NCBI GenBank assembly: GCA_903944255.1
Contig: CAJARE010000019.1
Coordinates: 1-22,840 of the forward strand
DNA from: an uncultured beta proteobacterium
GTDB taxonomy: Bacteria > Pseudomonadota > Gammaproteobacteria > Burkholderiales > Burkholderiaceae
Length of the DNA: 22,840 nt
Reading direction: 5' to 3'
Each line of letters starts with the position of its first letter. Position 1 is the stretch's first letter. Below are positions 7,055 through 15,375 of this stretch, piece by piece. Under the pieces are notes generated by a model. That model ran no database searches. It was not told the origin of the DNA and saw nothing but the letters and a program-made list of their open reading frames with translations. Made by a program: the position numbers and the translations under genes.

Positions 7055-9640
7055 TTAAACGGCTACTGTGTCAGCGACGTCACTAAACGATTTAATTTTA
7101 TCAAAGCTCATGTACCTATAAACATCACTGGCCTTTGCATCCAGAGCCTTCACTTGTTCTAAGTACTCACTAGGCGTAGGCAGACGACCTAAAAGGGCGG
7201 CTACAGCGGCCAATTCAGCAGAAGCTAAATATACTCGTGTATCAATACCTAAGCGGTTTGGAAAGTTACGTGTAGAAGTGGATACTGCAGTAGAGCCTTT
7301 ACGGATCTGCGCCTGGTTACCCATGCAGAGTGAGCAACCTGGACTTTCCATGCGTGCACCAGCCGCACCTAACATGCCGTAATAACCTTCTTCCATTAGG
7401 ATCATGGCATCCATCTTGGTTGGGGGTGCGACCCATAGTCGGGTCGGCATATCTTTCTTACCTTGCAATACTTGACCGGCAGCACGGAAGTGACCAATAT
7501 TAGTCATACATGAGCCAATAAAGACTTCATCAATCTTGTCCCCGGCAACTTCAGACAATATTTTCACATCATCTGGATCGTTAGGACATGCCAGGATTGG
7601 TTCTTTGATCTCATCAATATTAATTTCGATGATTTCAGCGTAGTCTGCATTCTCATCTGCCTTGAGTAGCTGAGGATTAGCAATCCATGCCTGCATGGCT
7701 TTAATACGACGACCTAATGTACGCTTATCTTCATAGCCATTAGCAATCATCCACTTCATTAAAGTGATGTTGGACTGCATGTATTCAATGATGGGCTCTT
7801 TGCTTAAGTGAACAGTGCAACCTCCAGCAGAACGTTCAGCTGAGGCATCTGATAACTCAAATGCTTGTTCAACCTTAAGATCTGGTAAACCCTCTATTTC
7901 AAGAATACGACCCGAGAAGATATTCTTTTTGCCTTGTTTTGCAACAGTGAGCAATCCTTTTTTGATAGCATACAAAGGAATGGCATTAACGAGATCTCGT
8001 AATGTAATGCCAGGCTGCATTTTTCCTTTAAAACGTATCAATACTGATTCAGGCATGTCTAATGGCATTACGCCTGTAGCAGCAGCAAATGCTACCAAGC
8101 CAGAACCAGCTGGGAAGGAGATACCAATTGGAAAGCGAGTGTGACTATCACCACCGGTGCCACAGGTATCAGGCAGTAATAAGCGATTTAACCAACTATG
8201 AATCACGCCATCGCCTGGACGCAATGCAACGCCACCACGATTAGTCATAAATGGAGGCAGCTCATGTTGCGTACGAATATCAACTGGTTTTGGATATGCA
8301 GAGGTATGGCAAAAAGATTGCATCACGAGGTCTGATGAAAATCCTAGGCAAGCTAAGTCCTTTAATTCATCACGAGTCATTGGTCCTGTTGTATCTTGTG
8401 ACCCAACAGTTGTCATACGAGGCTCGCAATAGGTGCCAGGGCGAACCCCTTGACCCTCAGGCAAACCACAAGCACGACCAACCATTTTTTGGGCCAAGCT
8501 GAAACCTTTTTGGTTATCAGGCGGGCTTACGGGAACCCGGAAATCAGTAGAGGCTGGAAGACCAAGCGCTGCACGTGCTTTGGCTGTTAAACCGCGGCCA
8601 ACGATCAACGGAATACGACCGCCTGCTCGGACTTCATCAAGAATGACTGGAGACTTCAGAGAAAAACTCGTGATTTCTTGACCATTCTTAAATACCTTGC
8701 CTTCATATGGACGTAATTCAATTTCATCACCCATGTTCATCTGAGACACATCTAACTCAATTGGCAAAGCACCGGAGTCTTCCATGGTATTAAAGAAGAT
8801 CGGAGCAATATTTCCGCCTAGACATACCCCACCATAACGTTTATTGGGTACAAAAGGAATGTCTTGGCCGGTCCACCAAAGTACAGAATTTGTAGCCGAT
8901 TTACGTGAAGAGCCCGTACCCACAACATCGCCTACATAAGCAATTTGGTTGCCCTTTTTTTGTAGTGTGGCAATCTGTTTCATTGGGCCACGAACCCCAG
9001 ACTCGTCAGGATCAATTCCAGGGCGGGGATTTTTGAGCATGATGGTGGCATGTAGCGGAATATCTGGACGACTCCATGCATCTGGGGCTGGTGAAAGATC
9101 ATCAGTATTAGTTTCCCCAGTGACTTTAAATACTGTGAGTTTCATATTTTCTGGAACCGCAGGGCGACTTGTAAACCATTCAGCATCTGCCCAGCTTTTC
9201 ATTACTGCCTTGGCATTTGCGTTCCCTTTTTCCGCAAGCTCTTGTACATCATTAAAGTAGTCAAACATTAAGAGGGTTTTCTTCAATGCTTCTGCTGAAG
9301 CAGTACCGCATTCAGCATCTGACAGCAACTCAACCAGTGGCTTAATGTTGTAGCCACCCAGCATGGTTCCAAGTAGTTCAGTGGCCTTTATTTTTGAGAT
9401 CAAAGGAGATTTTTCTGCCCCCTTAGCAACTGCATCTAAAAATTCAGCTTTTACCTTGGCGGCCTCATCAACACCTGCTGGCACACGATAAGTAATTAAT
9501 TCAACTAATTCAGACTCCTTACCAGCCGGTGGATTTTTTAACATTTTGACCAATTCAGCAGTTTGATCCTTGCTTAATGGGAGGGCTGGAATGCCAAGGG
9601 CTGCTCGTTCAGCAACATGGGCGTTGTAAGCTTCAAACAT
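7055..9640 (-). CDS. acnB: Bifunctional aconitate hydratase 2 / 2-methylisocitrate dehydratase (AcnB)
   Basis: An 861-residue AcnB, close to the usual 865. It isomerises citrate to isocitrate in the TCA cycle and, in many bacteria, acts on 2-methyl-cis-aconitate in propionate breakdown. The N-terminal HEAT-like helical domain (about 1-160) is followed by the swivel domain with SSRKSATNS-like and GDVVGTGSS motifs, which is the AcnB-specific order. The [4Fe-4S] ligands are visible: Cys711 in GSCMTN and Cys769/Cys772 in PGCSLCMGN. The start is supported by AGGAAAC about 4 nt before the ATG. It is monocistronic in this window, with a strong terminator downstream and a TATAAT-like box 68 nt upstream. 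Confidence 0.97.
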   Translation of the reverse strand: MFEAYNAHVAERAALGIPALPLSKDQTAELVKMLKNPPAGKESELVELITYRVPAGVDEAAKVKAEFLDAVAKGAEKSPLISKIKATELLGTMLGGYNIKPLVELLSDAECGTASAEALKKTLLMFDYFNDVQELAEKGNANAKAVMKSWADAEWFTSRPAVPENMKLTVFKVTGETNTDDLSPAPDAWSRPDIPLHATIMLKNPRPGIDPDESGVRGPMKQIATLQKKGNQIAYVGDVVGTGSSRKSATNSVLWWTGQDIPFVPNKRYGGVCLGGNIAPIFFNTMEDSGALPIELDVSQMNMGDEIELRPYEGKVFKNGQEITSFSLKSPVILDEVRAGGRIPLIVGRGLTAKARAALGLPASTDFRVPVSPPDNQKGFSLAQKMVGRACGLPEGQGVRPGTYCEPRMTTVGSQDTTGPMTRDELKDLACLGFSSDLVMQSFCHTSAYPKPVDIRTQHELPPFMTNRGGVALRPGDGVIHSWLNRLLLPDTCGTGGDSHTRFPIGISFPAGSGLVAFAAATGVMPLDMPESVLIRFKGKMQPGITLRDLVNAIPLYAIKKGLLTVAKQGKKNIFSGRILEIEGLPDLKVEQAFELSDASAERSAGGCTVHLSKEPIIEYMQSNITLMKWMIANGYEDKRTLGRRIKAMQAWIANPQLLKADENADYAEIIEINIDEIKEPILACPNDPDDVKILSEVAGDKIDEVFIGSCMTNIGHFRAAGQVLQGKKDMPTRLWVAPPTKMDAMILMEEGYYGMLGAAGARMESPGCSLCMGNQAQIRKGSTAVSTSTRNFPNRLGIDTRVYLASAELAAVAALLGRLPTPSEYLEQVKALDAKASDVYRYMSFDKIKSFSDVADTVAV

Positions 9641-9736
9641 AATGTTTCCTATGAGGTAATGGTATTCAATACAAAGGCTAAATGAGGATTTTCTCCTGAT
9701 TAGGCCGATTATAGTTACTAAATTAAGTCTTATATA
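9641..9736 (-). promoter_or_regulatory. acnB 5' region with putative promoter and leader
   Basis: On the minus strand a perfect TATAAT (plus 9713-9708) lies 67 nt upstream of the acnB ATG; the matching -35 position is AT-rich and not consensus. The predicted leader of about 60 nt contains two weak inverted repeats: AGGA/TCCT around GAAAA, and GTATT/AATAC around one base. Just upstream is a 12-bp perfect palindrome (9728-9739), a possible operator. The Shine-Dalgarno AGGA is close to the start codon. Function is inference. Confidence 0.4.
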
Positions 9737-9748
9737 AGAGTTTAAGTA

Positions 9749-9788
9749 GCTGAAATGCTTTCAATAGGGTCTTTAGTGATATTTCAGC
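9749..9788 (-). repeat. 8-bp inverted repeat downstream of the small membrane protein gene
   Basis: GCTGAAAT (9749-9756) and ATTTCAGC (9781-9788) form a perfect 8-bp inverted repeat with a 24-nt spacer. It lies just after the stop of the minus-strand 62-residue gene. The long loop and lack of a U-tract make it an unusual terminator; it may be an RNA stem or chance. Confidence 0.35.
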
Positions 9789-9814
9789 CTATCTAGGTAA
9801 CTCTGGCCCAGCGC

Positions 9815-10003
9815 TTACAAGACTTGCTCAGTCTTTAGCGCCCAAACTAAGGCGACTACCCAACCGATCAAGGACCACCCTAGAAATAGATTTAAGGCAA
9901 ATATAGCCCCTGTATTTGCCCTTTTTCTATTAAATGCGATAGCAAAGGGGAGTAAATAGAAAAGTGAGAGCAGGGTGATGAGGATTGCAAAAAGGAGGCG
10001 CAT
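9815..10003 (-). CDS. Small two-helix membrane protein, superinfection immunity protein family
   Basis: A 62-residue protein with two predicted membrane helices (about 3-23 and 33-56) and a short positive loop (NRKRAN) between them. The second half, with ALNLFLGW...IGWVVALVWAL, fits the superinfection immunity protein family named after phage T4 Imm, which blocks DNA entry of a second phage at the inner membrane. Many bacterial chromosomes carry such short relatives with no proven function. No Shine-Dalgarno is evident. It lies alone between acnB and pyrG, with a 113-bp divergent gap to pyrG. Family assignment is from pattern recognition; an antiphage role here is inference only. Confidence 0.75.
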   Translation of the reverse strand: MRLLFAILITLLSLFYLLPFAIAFNRKRANTGAIFALNLFLGWSLIGWVVALVWALKTEQVL

Positions 10004-10085
10004 TTGGGCTAAAAATTAGGAAACTTTAAGAATGTTCCCTCGATATTACTCATTTTTGATTTTCCGTGGGATTTTTAGGTGTCGT

Positions 10086-10091
10086 TATAAT
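10086..10091 (+). promoter_or_regulatory. Putative -10 box for pyrG operon
   Basis: A perfect TATAAT lies 25 nt before the pyrG ATG, in the divergent gap. No convincing -35 was found. The predicted leader is about 20 nt and holds no clear Shine-Dalgarno; no attenuator or pyrimidine-dependent stem was seen in so short a leader. Confidence 0.45.
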
Positions 10092-10116
10092 TACTATTTC
10101 CAACAGAGCTTAAGCG

Positions 10117-11778
10117 ATGACCAAATACGTTTTTGTCACTGGTGGTGTGGTTTCTTCCTTAGGGAAAGGAATCGCAGCTGCCTCGCTTGCCGCGATTCTC
10201 GAATCACGCGGCCTGAAAGTCACCCTTCTAAAATTAGATCCTTATATCAATGTTGACCCTGGAACTATGAGTCCGCTTCAGCATGGTGAAGTCTTTGTAA
10301 CTGAAGATGGTGCAGAGACTGACTTAGATCTTGGCCACTATGAACGTTTTGTTTCTGCAAAGATGCGGAAGAGTAACAATTTTACTACTGGACAGATCTA
10401 TGAATCAGTCATTAGCAAAGAACGACGTGGAGAATACCTAGGAAAAACGGTTCAAGTGATTCCACATATTACCAACGAGATCCAAGCTTTTGTAGAGCGT
10501 GGAGCTAAAGCAAGTCACGATGGTGAAGCTGATATTGCTATTTGCGAGATTGGCGGTACTGTCGGAGATATTGAATCATTACCTTTCTTAGAGGCCGCAA
10601 GACAGATGAGCTTGCGTCTTCCGCCCCATAGCTGCGCCTTTGTCCATCTGACTTTAGTGCCATTTATAAGCAGTGCAGGGGAGTTAAAAACTAAGCCCAC
10701 ACAACACTCTGTACAGAAATTGCGCGAAATTGGCATCATGCCCACGGTTTTACTTTGCCGTGCTGATAGGCCTATTCCAGCGGATGAGCGTGCAAAAATT
10801 TCTTTGTTCTCTAATGTTCGGGAAGAGGCTGTAATTTCTGTTTGGGACGTAGATACGATTTATAAGATTCCAGAGATGCTGCACGCCCAAGGCATGGATG
10901 ATTTGATTTGTCGAGAACTAGAGTTAAATGCGAAACCTGCTGATCTATCTGTTTGGGCTAACTTAGTTTATGAAATGGCCAATCCACAATATGAGGTGAC
11001 GATTGGTATGGTTGGTAAATACGTAGAACTGACAGAATCTTATAAGTCACTCATAGAAGCTCTTCGCCATGCGGGCATTCACACCCACACAAAAGTGAAT
11101 ATTAATTACATCGACTCTGAAATCATAGAGAAGGATGGTATTGATTGCCTAAAGAAATTGGATGCTATTTTGGTGCCCGGTGGGTTTGGTAAACGGGGTA
11201 CGGAAGGAAAAATCTCTGCTATTCGTTATGCACGGGAGAACCAAGTACCGTATTTAGGCATATGTCTGGGTATGCAATTAGCAGTCATTGAGTTTGCTCG
11301 CCATGTAGCTAATATTCCCAAAGCAAATAGTACTGAGTTTGATCCGCAGGCCGAAAACCCTGTTGTTGCTTTGATTACGGAGTGGATGGACAGAGAAGGG
11401 AGGGTAGAGAAGCGCAACAATGCATCTGATATGGGAGGCACAATGCGCCTTGGCTCTCAACGTTGTCCAGTGAAAACAGGCACTTTAGCAAGCGCTATTT
11501 ATGGTTTAGAAGTCAATGAACGACATCGTCATCGCTATGAAGTGAATAATACTTACGTTACACAACTCGAAGAATCTGGTTTAATTATTTCTGCTAGAAC
11601 ACCCAATGAGTCTTTGCCTGAGATGATGGAGCTACCGGAATCCATCCATCCATGGTTCTTTGGCGTGCAATTTCACCCAGAATTTACCTCGACACCACGA
11701 GATGGTCATCCTTTATTCTCTGCATTCATCAATGCAGCTCTAGTGCGTCAAAATGTCGCTTTAAAGCAAGTTGCCTAA
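10117..11778 (+). CDS. pyrG: CTP synthase
   Basis: A 553-residue CTP synthase, which aminates UTP to CTP using glutamine and ATP. The N-terminal synthase domain begins with MTKYVFVTGGVVSSLGKG, with P-loop Lys18, and shows the GHYERF segment near 73-78. The C-terminal glutaminase domain (about 290-545) carries PGGFG at 354-358, nucleophile Cys383 in GICLGMQ, and His520/Glu522 in FHPE. All catalytic residues are present and the length is typical. It is the first gene of the tightly spaced run pyrG-kdsA-eno-ftsB, an arrangement common in beta- and gammaproteobacteria; kdsA follows after 9 bp. Confidence 0.98.
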   Translation: MTKYVFVTGGVVSSLGKGIAAASLAAILESRGLKVTLLKLDPYINVDPGTMSPLQHGEVFVTEDGAETDLDLGHYERFVSAKMRKSNNFTTGQIYESVISKERRGEYLGKTVQVIPHITNEIQAFVERGAKASHDGEADIAICEIGGTVGDIESLPFLEAARQMSLRLPPHSCAFVHLTLVPFISSAGELKTKPTQHSVQKLREIGIMPTVLLCRADRPIPADERAKISLFSNVREEAVISVWDVDTIYKIPEMLHAQGMDDLICRELELNAKPADLSVWANLVYEMANPQYEVTIGMVGKYVELTESYKSLIEALRHAGIHTHTKVNINYIDSEIIEKDGIDCLKKLDAILVPGGFGKRGTEGKISAIRYARENQVPYLGICLGMQLAVIEFARHVANIPKANSTEFDPQAENPVVALITEWMDREGRVEKRNNASDMGGTMRLGSQRCPVKTGTLASAIYGLEVNERHRHRYEVNNTYVTQLEESGLIISARTPNESLPEMMELPESIHPWFFGVQFHPEFTSTPRDGHPLFSAFINAALVRQNVALKQVA

Positions 11779-11787
11779 GAGGAGTTT

Positions 11788-12651
11788 ATGAGCACATTCA
11801 AGCTATGCGGTTTTGATGTTGGCCTAGACCAACGCTTTTTTTTAATAGCGGGTACTTGCGTCATCGAATCCGAACAATCGGCTATTGATGTTGCAGGGCA
11901 ATTAAAAGAAATCACTAGTGCCTTAAAGATTCCGTTTATATATAAATCCTCTTTTGATAAAGCTAACCGCTCTTCAGGCAACTCTTTCCGTGGCTTAGGA
12001 ATGGAAAAGGGTTTAGAAATTTTGGCAAAAGTTAAGAAGCAAGTGGGTGTTCCTGTTCTAACTGATGTTCATGATATTAGCGATATTGAGGCGGTATCAA
12101 AAGTTGTTGATGTTCTTCAAACCCCCGCTTTTTTATGTAGACAAACTGACTTCATTCGTGCCTGCGCTCAAAGTGGTAAACCAGTTAATTTCAAAAAAGG
12201 GCAATTTCTGTCCCCCCATGAAATGCTGAATGTGATTGATAAAGCGAGAGCTGCTGCAGCAGAAAAAAATCTGCCAGATCAATTCATGGTGTGCGAACGT
12301 GGCGCTTCATTTGGATATAACAATTTGGTTTCTGATATGCGTAGTCTTGCCATTCTGCGTGCCTCTAAAGCACCAGTTGTGTTCGATGCTACCCATTCAG
12401 TTCAGCTACCTGGTGGACAAGGACAATCTAGTGGCGGTCAACGTGAGTTTGTTCCTGTTTTGGCTAGAGCAGCAGTTGCTGTAGGTATTAGTGGCTTGTT
12501 TATGGAGACACATCCAAATCCAGCTAACGCATTATCAGACGGCCCCAATGCAGTTCCGCTGGATCGTATGAAAGAATTGCTTGAGTCACTGGTAGCTATT
12601 GATTTAGTGATTAAGGATAGCGGTTCTTATTTAGAAGATAGCTTTAAATAG
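11788..12651 (+). CDS. kdsA: 3-deoxy-8-phosphooctulonate synthase (Kdo-8-phosphate synthase), metal-dependent type
   Basis: This 287-residue enzyme condenses phosphoenolpyruvate with arabinose 5-phosphate to Kdo 8-phosphate for the LPS inner core. KANRSS (58-63), the RQTDFIRACA segment and NFKKGQF (134-140) are family hallmarks. Cys24, His203, Glu240 and Asp251 correspond in spacing to the metal ligands of the Aquifex enzyme, so this is the metal-dependent class; E. coli KdsA has Asn at the Cys position. The local motif reads AGTC, not the more common AGPC. A strong Shine-Dalgarno (GAGGAG at 11779-11784) fixes the ATG start. It lies 9 bp after pyrG and 45 bp before eno. Confidence 0.97.
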   Translation: MSTFKLCGFDVGLDQRFFLIAGTCVIESEQSAIDVAGQLKEITSALKIPFIYKSSFDKANRSSGNSFRGLGMEKGLEILAKVKKQVGVPVLTDVHDISDIEAVSKVVDVLQTPAFLCRQTDFIRACAQSGKPVNFKKGQFLSPHEMLNVIDKARAAAAEKNLPDQFMVCERGASFGYNNLVSDMRSLAILRASKAPVVFDATHSVQLPGGQGQSSGGQREFVPVLARAAVAVGISGLFMETHPNPANALSDGPNAVPLDRMKELLESLVAIDLVIKDSGSYLEDSFK

Positions 12652-12696
12652 AAGTATTTAATAGCCCCATTTCATATTGCTTTAAGGAGAAGGTGC

Positions 12697-13983
12697 ATGA
12701 GCGCCATTGTTGACATTATCGGTAGAGAAATTTTGGATTCACGCGGAAATCCAACGGTTGAGTGTGATGTACTACTCGAATCGGGAGTAATGGGTCGTGC
12801 AGCTGTTCCATCGGGTGCCTCAACAGGCTCACGAGAGGCAATAGAATTGCGCGATGGAGATAAGTCACGTTACCTAGGTAAAGGTGTTCTGAATGCTGTT
12901 CAAAATATTAATATTGAAATTGCAGAATCTATATTAGGCCTAGATGCAAGTGAACAAGCTTTCTTGGATCACACCTTGATCGAATTGGATGGCACCCATA
13001 ATAAGGCCCGCCTAGGTGCTAATGCTACTCTGGCAGTCTCAATGGCTGTGGCTAGAGCTGCAGCTGAGGAGGCTGGGTTGCCTTTGTATCGTTACTTTGG
13101 TGGTTCTGGTGGTATGCAATTACCGGTTCCCATGATGAATATTGTGAATGGTGGAGCCCATGCAAACAATAGTTTAGATATTCAGGAATTCATGGTGATG
13201 CCAGTGGGTGCGCAGAGTTTCCGTGAAGCATTGCGTTGTGGCGCTGAAATTTTTCATGAATTAAAAAAAATCCTAGAGTCTCAAGGAATGCCTACTTCAG
13301 TAGGAGATGAGGGCGGTTTTGCCCCTAACTTCAAAAGCAATACTGAATGCTTACAGACTATTTTAAAAGCAATTGAAGGGGCTGGCTACCAAGCTGGAGA
13401 AGATGTTTTACTCGCATTAGATTGTGCAGCAAGTGAATTTTATAAGGACGGAAAGTACCACTTATCAGGTGAGGGATTGCAATTATCATCCAGTGAGTTT
13501 TCAGATTACTTGGGTCAACTAGCAGATCAATTCCCAATCGTGTCGATTGAAGACGGTATGCATGAGAGTGACTGGGATGGATGGGTTGATATCACTCAAA
13601 AGTTAGGCAAGAAAATCCAATTAGTTGGTGATGATTTATTTGTTACTAATACTCGTATTCTAAAAGAAGGCATCGAAAAGGGTGTAGCAAATTCGATTCT
13701 TATTAAGATTAATCAAATTGGAACCTTGACCGAGACCTTTGCTGCAATTGAAATGGCAAAACGTGCAAATTACACTGCTGTCATTTCGCATCGCTCTGGG
13801 GAAACCGAAGACAGCACCATTGCGGATATTGCAGTTGGAACCAATGCTGGACAAATAAAAACAGGCTCTTTATCACGCTCAGATCGCATTGCTAAATATA
13901 ACCAACTACTTCGTATTGAAGAAGATTTGGGTGATGTTGCAAGCTATCCTGGTAAATCCGTTTTCTATAATCTCAAACGTTAA
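12697..13983 (+). CDS. eno: Enolase
   Basis: A 428-residue enolase, interconverting 2-phosphoglycerate and phosphoenolpyruvate in glycolysis and gluconeogenesis; the product also feeds KdsA, encoded just upstream. The mobile loop SGASTG is at about 39-44, Glu205 is in GDEGG, the Mg ligands Asp242, Glu285 and Asp312 are present, the catalytic Lys337 is in LIKINQ, and SHRSGE follows at 365-370. The C-terminus ends normally with FYNLKR. A strong Shine-Dalgarno (AAGGAGA at 12684-12690) supports the start. ftsB follows after 24 bp. Confidence 0.98.
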   Translation: MSAIVDIIGREILDSRGNPTVECDVLLESGVMGRAAVPSGASTGSREAIELRDGDKSRYLGKGVLNAVQNINIEIAESILGLDASEQAFLDHTLIELDGTHNKARLGANATLAVSMAVARAAAEEAGLPLYRYFGGSGGMQLPVPMMNIVNGGAHANNSLDIQEFMVMPVGAQSFREALRCGAEIFHELKKILESQGMPTSVGDEGGFAPNFKSNTECLQTILKAIEGAGYQAGEDVLLALDCAASEFYKDGKYHLSGEGLQLSSSEFSDYLGQLADQFPIVSIEDGMHESDWDGWVDITQKLGKKIQLVGDDLFVTNTRILKEGIEKGVANSILIKINQIGTLTETFAAIEMAKRANYTAVISHRSGETEDSTIADIAVGTNAGQIKTGSLSRSDRIAKYNQLLRIEEDLGDVASYPGKSVFYNLKR

Positions 13984-14007
13984 TCTATCTAACTGATCTA
14001 TTAGATT

Positions 14008-14337
14008 ATGCGAATAGTTATCTACTCCATGCTGTTATTATTGATCGCAATCCAGTATCCACTCTGGCTAGGTAAAGGTGGCTGGATTAAGGTCTACGAG
14101 ATGGAGAAGCAGGTAGAGCTACAAGAGGCAAAAAATAGCCTCTTGGCTTTGCGTAACGCAAAATTAGCGGGCGACGTCAAGGATTTAAAAGATGGTACTC
14201 GGGCAATTGAAGAGCGCGCTAGAGTTGAGCATGGGCTAATCAAAGAGGGAGAATTTTTTGTGCAAATTTTGCCTGGCGATAAGGCATCATCAAGCAATTC
14301 CGACGAAGGTCTAAAGCAAGCTACTGCCAAGCAATAA
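14008..14337 (+). CDS. ftsB: Cell division protein FtsB (DivIC/septum formation initiator family)
   Basis: A 109-residue bitopic membrane protein: membrane helix at about 4-20, then a coiled coil (about 30-66, rich in Leu, Lys and Glu) and the conserved segment EERARVEHGLIKEGEFFVQI. FtsB forms a complex with FtsL and FtsQ in the divisome. The position directly after eno is typical for FtsB and strengthens the call. The last 20 or so residues are a polar, low-complexity tail. No good Shine-Dalgarno precedes the ATG, so translation may depend on read-through from eno. It converges on hslO with 8 bp between stops and no GC-rich terminator. Confidence 0.92.
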   Translation: MRIVIYSMLLLLIAIQYPLWLGKGGWIKVYEMEKQVELQEAKNSLLALRNAKLAGDVKDLKDGTRAIEERARVEHGLIKEGEFFVQILPGDKASSSNSDEGLKQATAKQ

Positions 14338-14345
14338 AAGTTTTA

Positions 14346-15311
14346 TTAATGACCCCCAGATGGTGGCCTAGTTGCATCACTCAATAAATTTGTTTTGAAT
14401 ACTTGCTGACAATCTACAGCATCAAATCGGTATGGTTGGGCACAAAAATCACAGACGGTTTCAACAACACTTTGCTCAGCTAGGATGCTTTGGACTTCCT
14501 CTTCTCCAAGCATTCTTAATACATCAGCAACCTTAGTACGTGAACAGCTACAAGCAAATCGTATAGGTCGTGAAGGGAAGCTTCGTACGCCATTTTCTGT
14601 TGACTCTTCAAGAAATAGGCGACGTAAAATAGTGGCTGGCGGTAAATGTAATAACTCTTCATCGGTAATGGTTTCGCCTAAAGCCTGAATTCTTGACCAG
14701 CCTTCTGCGGCAATTTGAGGATCAAGGTGTGCATGACCACCTGAATTCGGTAGACGTTGCAGTAACAAGCCTCCAATATGGGTTTCATTGGAGCTTAACC
14801 AGATTCGGGTATCGAGCTGCTCTGAGTTCTGCATGTATAGGGCAATCGCCTCTGCAGCACTAGTAACAGGTTTGATAATGGTCCCATGATGTTCTTGAAG
14901 GGCAACAATACCCTGATATGGCGGTTGACCGGGTTCTCGATCCTTTGGGTCAAGGGTAATGACTAGCCTACCGGTCTGAGAGGCGTCCAATAGTTCTCCC
15001 AAGGTCGCATTAGGCGTAATTTCGGTCGGATCAACGGAAAGCTTGACCGTGGCACGTATGCTTAAATCTGATTTGCATTCAACTACCAATAGCTGTATTG
15101 GTCCCTTACTTTGGGCTTGAATAATGAGGGTGCCCTCAAATTTAAGACTTGCACTTAAAAGGGTGGCTGCACCAACAAAATCACCTAAAATACGGCGGAC
15201 AGCCGGCGGGTCAGTTCGGCGCTCTAGGATTGCTTGCCAAGCAGAGCTCATTGATACGATTTCCCCGCGGACTGGTGCGCCATCACATATAAATACAAGT
15301 AATTCATTCAT
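14346..15311 (-). CDS. hslO: Redox-regulated chaperone Hsp33
   Basis: A 321-residue Hsp33, a cytoplasmic holdase switched on by oxidation and unfolding. The C-terminal zinc centre is intact: Cys254 and Cys256 (CSC) plus Cys287 and Cys290 (CDFC), matching the CxC-x(27-32)-CxxC pattern of the family. The N-terminal domain has the usual RGEIVSMSSAWQAIL and GGLLLQRLP segments. Its start has no Shine-Dalgarno, but a -10-like GATACT lies 7 nt upstream. The gene diverges from gltX across 64 bp. Confidence 0.96.
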   Translation of the reverse strand: MNELLVFICDGAPVRGEIVSMSSAWQAILERRTDPPAVRRILGDFVGAATLLSASLKFEGTLIIQAQSKGPIQLLVVECKSDLSIRATVKLSVDPTEITPNATLGELLDASQTGRLVITLDPKDREPGQPPYQGIVALQEHHGTIIKPVTSAAEAIALYMQNSEQLDTRIWLSSNETHIGGLLLQRLPNSGGHAHLDPQIAAEGWSRIQALGETITDEELLHLPPATILRRLFLEESTENGVRSFPSRPIRFACSCSRTKVADVLRMLGEEEVQSILAEQSVVETVCDFCAQPYRFDAVDCQQVFKTNLLSDATRPPSGGH

Positions 15312-15318
15312 AAACTAA

Positions 15319-15324
15319 AGTATC
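15319..15324 (-). promoter_or_regulatory. Putative -10 box for hslO
   Basis: On the minus strand GATACT (four of six matches to TATAAT) lies 7 nt before the hslO ATG. A start at the expected distance would be at the ATG itself. The absence of any Shine-Dalgarno agrees with this, but the box is weak and no -35 is clear. Confidence 0.3.
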
Positions 15325-15338
15325 CACTTTTTTAGATT

Positions 15339-15368
15339 TTGCTGCGTATTTTCCTGACCTGAGATAAT
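15339..15368 (+). promoter_or_regulatory. Putative gltX promoter
   Basis: TTGCTG (15339-15344) and GATAAT (15363-15368) stand 18 bp apart on the plus strand. The -10 ends 7 nt before the gltX ATG, which would give a leaderless or nearly leaderless transcript. No Shine-Dalgarno precedes gltX. Confidence 0.45.
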
Positions 15369-15375
15369 AGAATCT

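Noticed and set aside
7815..9260. Three open frames on the plus strand inside acnB
   Set aside because: They lie opposite the conserved acnB sequence and have no start signals or recognisable family; acnB is unambiguous.
10032..10256. 74-codon frame overlapping the pyrG start
   Set aside because: It overlaps the clear N-terminus of CTP synthase in another frame and carries no recognisable motif.
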